From assembly GCF_019703515.2 (NCBI RefSeq), contig NC_059372.1:18598992-18662991 (forward strand): DNA of 64,000 nt, written 5' to 3'. Both the position numbers and the translations under genes were made by a program. Positions 10,871 to 24,260 of the stretch are shown piece by piece (position 1 is the first letter of the stretch; the number at the start of each line of letters is the position of its first letter). The DNA is from Myxocyprinus asiaticus (Eukaryota > Chordata > Actinopteri > Cypriniformes > Catostomidae). The notes under the pieces were generated by a model. It searched no databases and was not told the DNA's origin. It saw only the letters and a list, made by a program, of their open reading frames with translations.

Positions 10871-13800
10871 GTACAGTATCTGACATGGACTGTTTGGCTT
10901 TATGCATGTTCTGTTTGGCCTTTTACTCAAATGGATCATGTATTTTTTTGTTAAAGGGGTTGACCTTAAATTGAGGATTCTGCCATCATTTACACTCTTT
11001 TATGTTGTTCCAAAACTTTTTCCAGACTTTTTCTGTGTAACAAAAATGGAGATGTTAGGCAGAATGTTAAGGCCCCGATATACTTCCAGAGAAGTTCTTC
11101 TTCATTCTTCTTTCAGGGCTAAAAAGAAGTAATGAACAGCCGAGCAACAGTATACTGTTTGCGAACATTCAGACATATGCTACACCACTGTGGGAGGCAT
11201 TTAGAGGTACAATTAAATATGAGGATGCTCAGTAAAACCATAACTGTGACATTAAAATGTGTTATCAATGACTTTATGCCTCATTCTATGAGTAGAATTC
11301 ACATGAGGTCAGTAAAAGATGCTTATTCGATGATGATTTAAAGTAATATGTATGCAGTAGAAAATGCACAGTTTGTCTTGTTTAGATTCTGAATTCATGA
11401 CGATAATGCGCTAACACGTATACGTTGCCATAATATGCGCCGATTACAATCTGTTATTGTAATTTATGATGACACTGACACTACTGCAAAGATAGGTTTA
11501 TAAAAGAGTGTTTATATTCAGAATAAAGACAAAACAACGGTGAATGAGGCATATCTTACTTTTGGGCAGATGTGTGAATGACTTTCGCTGCAGATGGCAC
11601 ATGAGTGAATGGGCACTTAAGAGTATTTGAGTAGATTTGATTGCTTTTATAGATCTTCATTTTGAATACTGACTGAAAAACATAAACAAAGTAGTAGGTG
11701 GGGCTTCAGGTCACACCTTCCGATGATGTTTACCAATGGCAGCAAGAACGTTTTCAGCAGATGGTTAGAAGTTTTCCTAAAAGTTCGCCTTGGCGAGCTG
11801 TTACGAACCATTGAAACGAACGCAAAAACACCTCTTTTTGGCCATATTTGTTCTAAATAACGTCATACCCGTTCGTTCCTTGATTTCGTATGAAGTATAT
11901 CTGGGCCTTTATGGTCTCCGCCACCTTTCACTTTCATTGCATTTTTATTTTTGTTCCACACCATGAAAGTGATTGGTGACTGAGAATTAACATTATGCCT
12001 AACATTTCCATTTGTGTTACACAGAAGAAAGAGAGCCATACGGGTTTGGAACAACATAGGGTGAGTACTGTAAATGATTTCAGAATTTTCATCCCTTTAA
12101 CTTTGGAAGATGAGTTGTACATAGAGCTCTTTATGTGAGTTTTATGTTTTATGGGTGTTATGTTTAAGTTGCTGAGATCCTTTGCATACTCTGCTTTCTA
12201 GTCTGAAAATAGCCAGTGGAAAATCGTCTTTGAAGTACTATATCCGCATAGCATTTCAAAGTGGCAGCTTACAGAATTCTTTTTCTTTCTATGATTTTAA
12301 AGAGTCTTTTCAAATAAAATCCCACACGACATAGAGTGTTAATTAAGGTCTTGAGCAAACGGACAATTTCAGCCAGGAATAACATAATAAGTTCATTCCA
12401 AAAATCCTTCCTACGAAAACAACGTTCAACTTTTCCATGCCACAGTCTTTTATTTCATGATCCCTATCGTGCATTTTGTCATTCCAATATTCCACGCACA
12501 TTAATGAAAGCAATTATGCTCGTTGTTTATGCGCCAAATAGCTGCTACGCTTGTTTAGGGAAACTTAAGCCTGAAATATTCTGGGTTGAATTCAGTTGCA
12601 GCTGTGCAGACATTGTGACATATGTGAGATTAGTAACAGAGCAGGACCTGGGAGTGCCCTACTAGAGTGCACTATTTTTACTAACAAGCTCTGTAATCAT
12701 AGGCAGAAAGTGGCTTTCTTGGTGTGAGCCTGTAATCTCAGGCCTCCACTCAAGCAGATGCATGGCCCTCTTTAAACCACAGTCATAGACAATGAAAGAC
12801 AAGGAGAAGACGAAGAGGCCAAGCCTGTCTGTGGAGACCTGCAAAATTAGCTGGTAGTCTAGCTCACTGTTTTAATTATTTATGGGGAGCGAATTTGAGA
12901 CAACACAGTAATTCTGTGAAACAACTGGACTTAAAGCGATAGTTCACCCCAAAATGAAAAATAGTTCATGATTTACTTCAGTGAAAATAATGGAACACAA
13001 AAGAAGATGTTTGGTGGAATGTAAGTCACCATTCACTGTCAGTTTATAAAAATAAAAAAAAATGCAATAAAAGTGAAGGGTGACTGAAGCTAACAGTCTG
13101 CCTAACATCTCCGTTTCTGTTCCATGAAAAGAAAGAAAGTCATACAGGATTGGAACATGAGGTTGAGTTAATTTTCATTTTTGCATGAACTATCCCTTTA
13201 AGAGTTTAGATTGAAGTTGTGTAAAGCAATTATTTCTTCATCATCGAGTGTTGCTTTGTTTTGGGTTACAGTAATGTCCCAGACATCGTTTGTTATTTGA
13301 GCTATAAATTCCACACCCCAGAGTGCCATCCAAATAAGCCCTTAGTATCAAATCAAATCCCTTTATTGTCACTCAGCCATATGCACAAGTGCAACAGTGG
13401 GTGAAAGTCTTGGGTGCGGTTCCAAGCAACATAGCAGTATGACAATTATAATAAACATCTGATTTACACATAACACAGTTTACACATCTGTTACAAGATG
13501 TAACTTCATGACCCTGAAGTCAAACGAGCTTTGACAGATGTACAAGTGTGCTTGTAAATACTAATGGATGCTGTCCAATAAAATATCAAGCAGATGACCT
13601 CTGATTGGCCATCTCTGACACCAGCACCTGCCCTGGTTTGTGAAAGACACAAATAATTTCAACACCCCTGTTGTCTCCCTGCCTGCTGTCTTTGCATTCC
13701 ACTGCACATATAGACATAAACACACTGTGATGCACATACACATCAATCCATCCAGACCACATACCAACAAACACATTCTTTTGTCATTAACTTAACAATT

Positions 13801-16800
13801 TAAAGGTATAGTTCGCCCACAAATGAAAATTCGGTCATAATTTACTCACCCTCAATTTGTTCCATGCAACACAAAAGGAGACATAAGTTAGCCTTAATCA
13901 CCACTTACATTGCATCTTTTTTCCATACAATGAAAGTGAACGGTGAATGAGGTTAACATTCTGACTAACATCTCCTTTTGTGTTTCACGGAAAAAAGAAA
14001 GTAAAACAGGTTTGGATCAACATGAGGGTGAGTATATGATGGGTTAGTTCAGTGAACTACTCTTTTGAAAGTATATTTATTTAAAGAAATGCCAGGCATC
14101 AAATATGTAAAGCATCAAATCAGCAGTGACTGATAGATCAAAAGAAAAGACATCAAAGAATTGCACGTTCTGATGGGTAATTAGATATTTTGCTGCATCT
14201 TCCATGTATTTTTGCACTGGAAACTATTCAACAGTGTTAGGAGATTAAATTACACTATGCCATATTTCATTAAATGGTTACACAGAGCAATGAAGGTACT
14301 TTATCTTCCCCTACTATATTCTGAATGAAGCAATGCATATGTTCCTTGAAAATATCTATTCCCTCGCCTCCCCACCATCATCATTTCACGCTTCATTATG
14401 GATTCATAGATTCCTAACCCCCGTTGCTGATAACTGAGCACATTTATTGTGGAAAAAGCGTATTGGCTGCCGGCATACATTATCTGATGCATTCATCAAA
14501 TTAGGAGCTTGCAGTCATGTTATGCTGTGCTGTCGCAGGTAGCCAGTGTCCCTCTGTCCCTTTCTCTCTAGTGCAAGATGGAGGTATAACCTTGCAGCGC
14601 TGCAGAAGTGATGTCACCGCTTCTGCAGGACAGGGTTGAATGTGCGTCCCTCCCCCTGCCAGAGCCGCAGTGGCCCTTCACTCTCACAATTTCCCTCATT
14701 CACTGGCTGGCTTTCCATCACTTGGGCAAATTAACCTTCTATGTGTGGTGTTGAGCTCGGAATGGCCAATGCTGTCAATCTTCTTTGTGCAGTACTTTCT
14801 CATTTTATTGTGGAAAAATAGAATATCATTTATCAAATATATCAAATCTCCATTAAATCATGCAAGTTTTGGTCAAAGACCTTTGTCTGGCATTTAAAAA
14901 AACTGTTTGATCTGCTGGCATACTTAAATATTTAAAACTTGTCAGTTTGTATTTCTGGTGTGTTACGCAGCCAGTGTCATAGAAGGTAGCAACCAAACAT
15001 TTATTCTAAAGCAATAAGCAAGGAGAGGCCTTGCTTTCCAGTAATCTTATCATAGATTATTGTTGGTAAAACTCCTTAGCGAAGCAGAATGCTTAAAACT
15101 CCCATACCCATGGTAAAATAGTAGCACTATGTTCAATAAACAGTTAAATGTATTCTTAATTATCGGAATAAATGAATCAAGTAAGCAAACTGTTGGCTAT
15201 TTGCATTTGCCAAGCAATGTAGCAAATTGTATATCACATTAGTGCTATATAGAACATTATTATGTAATGTTTAATCACAGGGTTGCTATTACAGTCATTT
15301 TACAATGCCTTTGAATGTGGCTCCTCCAATCAGAATTTAGAATCAAAACTATGATAAAAATAAAAATAATTCATTTTGAAAGTAATTAAAGGTACATCAT
15401 TAAATGTGTCATACATTAACAGAATAACCTGTGCATGTACAAATCCCATCACCTCAAAGAGGTTACCCATCACAATGAAAAAGTACTTGCTTGTTTTGAT
15501 TATTGCAAATGACTTCATTGGAAATTGCGGCACTTTCGATTTAATAGCAGTGGATAGTGCCTCACTTTGAAACTTAAAAAGGGACTGAAAAGTATCATAA
15601 AAGTAGTTCAAGCCACTCATGCATCATATTCCAAGTCTTATGTAGCATACATTCCCAAAATCTGAGTCATTGTTTAGTTAAAATATTGATGTCCGTTTGC
15701 ATTCATGAGTGCATGAGAGAAGCTTGTTCATGGCAAAATTGGTTGGCGAAGTTTGTTTGTTTCCATTTTGTTGCCATATGTTGCTTTACATATTGTTCAC
15801 ATTGTGGTTCAATAAAATGTGGACAATCTGGACTCTTCATGATGCTGTGTCCTAATTTGTCCTTGGAAAAATTTTGTGTGCTTACTTTTTTTCCATATTT
15901 GTGCTTAGAAGAATTCTACTTGCGCTCTCAAATCTAACTCATCTCTCTTAAAACACTGCCATCTGGGCAAAAATTTTGCTCATTTCCGTATACTATAAAT
16001 AGCACTGCATTCATATGTGCACTTCATTCTTATTGGCACATCGTGGATTTGGCTTGATACTCCATTTGTATTCATATCTAATGGCTGAGGTATTCTTCAC
16101 ATATAATATATGCACTCTCTTGTAAGTCACTTCATTAGGAAAGCATTCACCACGAATTTCAAAAAATGAATTCTGAATGAGGGTTCAAAGGGTTCAAACA
16201 TGAAAATTGAGTTTGTATTGCTAACAGTCATCTACTTACTTCATTTTCACAAAGAATTCAAGTTAAGAACTGGTCAAAACTGGTCAGCTACCAAAAGGGA
16301 TGTTTAAAATTTTTAAAGAATGATTGTGTGTCTATCAGACAGGCTGTCACTCAAAGACTGTCACAAAAATGTACTTGGAATCACCCATATTGACATCTCT
16401 CGAACTCATGGTTATAATTACCGCTCTAGACTGTTTTGAGACAGAAGATTGCATATGGTTATGGAATGAACTGTATTTCATTTGTTCTTGGATGTACTTC
16501 TATTTTCTGCCTTTTTCCTTCACTGAGTTGCAAGTCTTGTCCTTTTTTATCAGCTTTACATACTTCCACTCATATTTGTTGTCCTGTCATTCCATTTTCT
16601 TGGTCTGTGTGACCTTGACTTGACCAGAGAAGTCCCTATCTCCACAACATTCTGAGCATCTGTGCTTTAGCCCTGTATCCATGGAGCTCTGGTGAAGGCT
16701 ATGAAAGCCGCATGTCTTCTCATTCCTCCATGATCCCAGAGATCTGTGCTCTCTAAGCTCTTCTTTGCCACCTCCTCAGCGTCCCCCACACTGATCTCAG

Positions 16801-19800
16801 TACTTTAGACAGGCAGCTCCTTCAAAGCCCTGAAGGTGCCGATTACAGACCACCAGCTATATATGGCTCTGTCATCACCCATTACGTACAACCCACAACC
16901 TGCCACCAGAGACAGGGAAGGCCAACCTAATGCCATTCCCTCAGTTCAAGTGTTCCCTAACTGCCTCTGTGAGCCAATCTTAGCTGTCTTAGTCTGTTCT
17001 GTTCCCTTGAGGATCTGTGGTTTTACAATAGGACTACCTAAAAAAAAATAACAACAACAACACAATATTTTTCAGCCTTTAGATGATTTGGTCTCCAAAT
17101 GTTTAATCAATGTAAAAAAAAAAAAAAAAAAAAAAGGACACTAAAATATATATAGAATTAAAAACAATCAAGGCATCTTTTCCACACTCGGCCCAAGATA
17201 GCTGGGATAGGCTGCATTGTAAAAGCAGGTATAGAAAAATGGATGGATGGATGGATCACCAGACACCAGCAAATAAAATAGCAGAACACAAAAATATTGT
17301 GAAAATGTAATATTGCCCTCTTTTCTAATTATATAAGTGTCTAAGCCCAGGATTACACTCTGGCATGGCTCTCTTAGTGTAGCTTCAATGTCTGCAGCAA
17401 CTGTTGTCAACTCATTCTCAGTTTAACACAGCAGATAATCCAGTCACTTAATAATCATCAAGGTTCTTTTGATGGAATGCATTCTGGGACAAGGGCTGTT
17501 TGAGCTCAAGGAAGGCTGGGAGGCCGCATGGCAGCCTGCTTCCCTGTAACGAGGATACAGACTATAGGCGACAGCTCCTGTACGAGCATTTCTGGAAATA
17601 TCCCATCATGTGTTCCTACTAGAGGTCGAGTCAACCACTTGATGGATGACTGGGCTAGATTTTGCCACATTGGAATTGTTTATGCAGATTAGAGCTTCAC
17701 AATAGTCAGCTGTTTTGTGTTTTTCTTAGTGTGACTCAACCAAGCCACTGTTTGTGCACTGACCACTGAGGCAGCTAAATGTATCCTTTTGCTCAACAAT
17801 GGTCTCATTTTCAAATGCATCTCTTCAACTCAATCTTTACAAATAAATAGAAGCAATAATGAGACTATGGAAAAAGTCCTGAAATTCTTTGATGTGCTTA
17901 ATGGTGTAGTGAATGGAGGAAAATGAAATAATTACAATGTTAATTTTACTGTAAACAACTTTATAATGTCAACTATTTTGTAAAAAAAAAAAAAAAAAAG
18001 GATTATTTTGCTTTGTTAGATAAAATATAATGCTAAACGCATATATGCTAAACGCTACACCATGGCTCTGACTAATGTTTAAAATAATGACATGAACTCT
18101 TCTTTGTATATCAACCACCTATTATCTGACACATTAGTAAGGCAACAACAGCCATAAACACATCCCCCTGTTTATAAACATTAAACATGGGAACAGAAGA
18201 TCTCTGCTCTGTTGGTCCTTTCCGTGCAAGTGAATGGTGGCCAGAAATCTGAAGGTCCAAAAAGCAGATAAAAGCAGCATAAAAGTAAACTCCACTTTCA
18301 CTTTCACATCTGAAAGTCACATATGGTGGCTGTTTAGTTTCACTTTCACATCTGAAAGTGAAAGTGGAGATTTATAGTAAAAAAAAAAAAAAAAAAAAAG
18401 GACTTAAATATTGATCTGTTTCTCATCCTAAAGATATGGATTTAACCACTGGAGTCTCATGGATTAATTTTATGCTTTTTGGACCTTCAAATTTCTGGCC
18501 AACATTCACTTGAATTGAAAGGACCAACAGAGCTGAGATATTCTTCTAAAAATCTTCATTTGTGTTCTGCAGAAGAAAGAAAGTCATACATATCTGGGAT
18601 GATTTTTGAGAGAATTTAGATTTTTGGGTGAACTATCCCTTTAAATGTAAGATTCAAATCTGAACTATCATTCATTAACACAACATTAGGTTTACAAGGA
18701 GTGTTCCTACCTAATATCTTTGTGAAAGCTTTGAGACAGGTTTCCAAAAGTTATTGACCACTTGGCAAACCACACCATATGTAAAAGTGTAACATTGGGA
18801 ACAGAACTGTTCAGCTGTTTGTGGTTTATAAACAGGGGGATGTGTTTATGGCTGTTGTTGCCTTACTAATGTGGCAGATAATGTGGCAGATATGTACTTT
18901 GTCATAATAAAAATGTCAAAAAATTAAAAAATTAAACAAATAAAAATAAAAATTAATAATAATAAAAAATAAAAAAAGCAGGAAGGGACAAGGATAAGAT
19001 GGTGCAGGCCACTGAAGCAACATTCCTCCGGATCAGTTCTCCCTTCACATCTAAAGCAGAGTCACACAATCACAGTCACTGGAACCACATGGCATGTGAA
19101 GTCAGAGTCTTGAGACAAGTATGTAGGAATACAAAGGTCCAAAGCTTCACAACCTCATTCTGTGACAGCGCTTGTATGCAGGTTAAGTCCCAATGTGATC
19201 GGTTTAAGGGATGCTAGACTCCAGTCTCCTTTGGATTTGGAAAGCTGCTGTCAAAGAATGTCAAACAGCATTGTAACACACTTTTTTTCTCCCTGTGCTC
19301 TTTTCAGAGTCAGGCAGAAGCCCACTACAAGGGGAACCGCCATGCTAGGAGAGTCAAAGGCATTGAGACCTCCAAGAGCCGCCCACAAGAGAGCGATAAA
19401 CCTACTCCTGGGCCCGTCTCTTCCCCTTCACCTACAGGACCCCTGCCTGCCATCTTGGACACTGACCCCAGCAAAGCAGGTGAGAGCTTGTCACTTCTAG
19501 GTGTTAACCGAACATAAGCTATTTTATACAATTAGAATACAAATCTGGTCCCCCATCTGCACTCACATGGAACTGTTCTGTAAAATAGCAAGCTATATTA
19601 AGTTAAAGAATATGAAGCACTCAATCATGTTTCTAGGCAGTACTTTTTTTTTTTACTCAATTCCTCAAAAACTCTCAAAAGATGTGCAATGCTAGAACAA
19701 TTTCCCTGTAATTCAGGCTATGACTCAAGCCACCAAAACTAGGACACAAAAACACCACAAATTGTCAGTCTTCTCCAAGCGTGTGGTCTGACTGTACTGT

Positions 19801-22218
19801 AAAAAGCAGCCAATCGAACATTCCCATCACTGAAGGTCTGGGGTCTGTCACAGGGCAATTATAGCCCTGTCCCTAATAGAGAGATACAAAGACAACATCC
19901 CTCAGGCCCAGCACAAGATTCAAAATAGCCAGATTTTTTAAGTGTAAAACAGAGCATTCCTTTGTTGTTACTCTGAATGGAGAGGCCAATGTTTTAGACC
20001 TTCAGCCAGACTCCCTCAATACATTTCAGAGCCTAATTTTACACGAGTAGTGTGACTTTCACTGTCACCACTACATGGCACTTGTTTTACAGCTTTAATA
20101 CAAAGGCCTAGCTGATGTGTTTATGGAGCTGTTTACAGTGTTATTAGGGATTAGAAACCCATTTGTCTCTGCATCAGAATAAACTTTGAGATTAGGAAGG
20201 CTGGGAGGGAGTTGGTGAGAGAGGTAGATTGTGGTTATAAAAAAGTTCAGAGGTTTGAGGATTAACTAGGAGGGTAGGATGGAAACATCACAGCTGATCT
20301 TTCTGTAATGAAAAGTGATTAAACACTGGCAGATCATTATGGTGGAGAAATGAAAGGGGGGCACAGAGTTCATTAAGTGGCAGAGGGTTGGTGACTCTCT
20401 TTTATGTCTGTTCCCTGCCACTCATTTACAGTTGACATAGACCTCTTTATGTCTTCTGTCCACCTTCTTTCTCTTTCTCTCCATACCCTTTCCATTTTCC
20501 CATCATTGCCCAGAGCTGAATCAAACTTTTATGAGAGGCTTTAAAACAAGTATTTGGATTCCTTTTTTAAACTACATCCATGAATGCCAAAGAAATCCAT
20601 ATTAAAAGCCTCCGAAGGACCGTCGATTTAACGCCTCTTGCAACCTTTTAGCTCTAATTATGTGCAGCTTCTATGCATGTACTATAGCCACCTTTACAAT
20701 CCTGCAGTTGTACATTGGACATAAAAAACCCCTGAAAAATCCAACTTAGACTACGCTGGATAATGCATGTTAGAGCTGGTCTTCCTGGTGGACCAGCATT
20801 GCCATGCCTTTCACTAAAAAAAAAAAAAAAAAAAGTACTCTCATAATTTACTCACCGTCATGTTTCTTTTTCATGCGGAACATAAAAGTAGTTGGATGTC
20901 ATATTTACTGATTTCAATACAAATGCAGTTGATAGAGACTCACTTTAAAGCCTAAAAAAAATAATAAAAAAATAATATCCTTTAAAATTTAAGTCATTTT
21001 TTTGTGAAAATCTTGACTTCTTCCAAAGCTCTCCTTAGTAGATTCATAAGAAGTGAAAGCAAAAACAGTGCTTTATGCTTTTGCTTTTCTCTCAAGATTG
21101 CTTTTCTCTCAAGATTTCCACAGTAAAATGGCTTACATTTCAGAATGTTTCTGACCAAAACCTACTGTATGCTTTCAGAAGACTTGGAATATGTCACATG
21201 AGTCACACGGATGGCTACTTTTGGGTCCTTTTTAAAGCTTTAAAATGAGTCGCTTTTAACTGTCATTGTATTGAAATAGAAAGACATATGGGTTTGGAAC
21301 GATGTGAGGATGAGTATATAATGACAGAACTTAGATTTTTGGGTGAAATATTCCTTTAATTGGTAAGGCTGCTCAACAAGCATGATGTTTCTGGTGAAGA
21401 TGGTTGACCAAATAAGTCTTGCTGGTTAAGCTTTTTAAAAAAGCCCGGTGGGGACACCCATGCTGGAGACAAGCATACAGTATGCTGTTAACCATCTGTG
21501 GTGGTCTTTTCAGCAGGGAGGTCAATGTAGACGCCTTGACAGTCGAACTCCTCCAACAATATATAGCATGGCTGTACTTCTATTGCTTTATTCTGTCTGA
21601 TGTCTTGCTCATCATCTCTGTCACAGAGTAGCGAGAGGACAGTGGAGGACAGTATAGCCGTGTCTCTGACTGAAGGATTTGCCTGAACATAGAAAAGTCC
21701 TAAGGTCCAGAAAGAATTCCAGCGGGAGAGTGCCAAAACAAACCGGCCATGATCTAAATGTGAAACTAGATACATTTGAAAGAATGCCATTTTCCATCCA
21801 AAGCTCACTCCCGTGACCCCGACCCCTAGCGGGCCGGTCACTCGGTTGCTTGTATATCCCAGCAATTGCTTTGTTTTGATGCCTTCCCATAATATTATTT
21901 TCACAACAGAGCCTTCATTGAGCTGCTAACCCCTAGAGTCCTAACAGCTGCAGTTCCATCTGGACATTGGAAGCCCTATAAGTGGAGGAGAAATAAATGT
22001 GTCTCTGTGTGTGATTGAACAGTGTAGAGTCAATCTGCACAAGTCCGGAGCTCACAGGCTTTTTCCCCTTAAATGTTCCAGTCTTTTGTTCCCACTGCAG
22101 TCTGTGTAAATTTGAATGCATGTGACTAAATGCTGGGTATGCATCAAGGCTCGGCCCTAACCTGTTTGTTTCACTTGCCTACATATCTTGATGTCTGCCC
22201 TCTGTGTGTGTGTGTGTG

Positions 22219-22261
<43 letters not shown>

Positions 22262-24164
22262 TCACAGAAGGAGAATTCCCATGCTTCAGGAGAAATAGTA
22301 GGCAGTGTTGTATTTAGGCTGCCATAGATGTAAAATATTTGATTTTTTTTTCATGCATCTCTACAGCCAGCTTCTTGTCAGAGGTAGAAAGACAATACTC
22401 AGACCATTGTAGTCACCCTTTAAGTGGTTATTGAGTTTCAGTTGGCTACTGCATGTTCCCTTAACATCTTTTGAACAGTAATGAAATTTCAGCTGACATT
22501 CAAAGGATAGTTCACCCAAAAATGAAAATACTCTGATAATTTACTCACCCTTTTGTTGTTCCAAACCATATAACTTTTTTCTTCAGTGGACCACAAAACA
22601 GTCCCTTATCAGCTTGGGATAACTGACCCAAAAAGAAAATTCATATAACATCATATAATTACCCTCATGCTGTTCTTAACAATGCTTGGTAGAATGTTAA
22701 CCTCAGTCACCATTTACTTTCATTGAATGGGAAAAATATGCTCACATTCTTATGTATATAAATACCAAATCTATAGTTTGCTTTCTTAGCTCCTTTTAGT
22801 AGTGGTTTGTCTAAATATGGCTTTGCATATTGTTTATTGTCATCTTTTTACAGTTCCTATTGTGGAGACAATTTTACACCCCTGAGGATTTGTTATAAGG
22901 TTTGAATGTGGCTAACAAGGCCTGTAATGCCACTAAGACTTGGCTGGAGGCACAGTAAGTTTGGCATTGAACTGTCGTAACACTTTGTTTGCTACACAAA
23001 ATCCACTCCAGCACAATTGCTCTCTTTAATGAAGGCTGCTGCTAAAATTGAGAGCCATATGTCTCCAGCAAGCCCATATTCCATCATCGCATCCAGCGAT
23101 ATTCTCAAGCACCACATCTGGAGATTGTATAGAGACAGCAGGCAGCACGACACTAATCTTGCGTCTCCATATTTCACAGTAGAAGCTTTGAAGTGCCGTA
23201 AAATTAGCCTTGTCTGTTGTTTCTGTCACTACTCCTTGTCTTTTAGCTACAGTGTCAGAATCACCATGCTTACACACAGACTCAATAAAAATGACGACAA
23301 TCATTTTGTAAACAGGCCTGCTCTGTTGAATGCAAGATGCTTCTGGGAAACAGCGATCAGAGCGAGGCAAATTAATGCACCCCACTCCATAATTAATAAG
23401 TCCCAGTGCTAAATCTTGCGTCCTGTTTCAAGATTGATGATGGGCTGCGTAGGAGTGACGTGAATGCCGGCCTCTCTTCTACCTGACCCCTAGAACATCT
23501 GATCAACCTGTACGGGTCACAACCAGACCCTTGCAACACTACCTTCTCTGCTATAGCTTTGTGAATGGCTGTGAAACCTGAGCAGCATTAATAGCAGGTT
23601 GACTTTACTTTGTCTGGAAATCAAGAGATTGTTCTCACAGGTTCAGCCTAGAATAATCTGGAAATTCAAGATGACCTAAACTGGTCTTTTCAGCATCGTC
23701 TGTATGTCAAGTTTGTAACTAAGCTAATTTGTAGTTCTGCTAAAATCACATTCCATGCCCACTTTTGGTTTGTAGTGCTTGCTTTCTTAAAGCAATGTTA
23801 GAACATAATATTTAGGGTTGCACTATTGAACTTATTTTAAAATATTTATATCATTACTTGCTAATGTTTACAGTGTCTAACTCCTTCAGCAGTTGAAGGA
23901 AGGCCTGTGTGATTAAGCATTAAATATGAGTCCTCCAAGAGTGCACTTTTAAATATGCAGAGCCCAGAATAAATGGAGGGCAGACAGGCACACACTGCAG
24001 TGAACATGAAGGGCATGTCAGTGATGGTGGTGGATGGCGACCATCCAGAGGATGGAGGATTCTGAAATCCCCCATTACACACTCTCCACCCCCTGAAACA
24101 ATGATCTGCTAACACAAGCCACATGCACACAGACAGACTTACATTTTTCATTGCACACTCATAG

Positions 24165-24260
<96 letters not shown>

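Noticed and set aside
21488..21904. 138-codon minus-strand frame in intron 2
   Set aside because: No recognisable domain, and it overlaps an 89-codon frame. Probably chance in repeat-adjacent DNA.
23017..23412. 131-codon plus-strand frame in intron 2
   Set aside because: A 119-codon frame overlaps it on the other strand, no motif is seen and no splice sites fit the znf385a phases. Kept only as a possible non-coding element.
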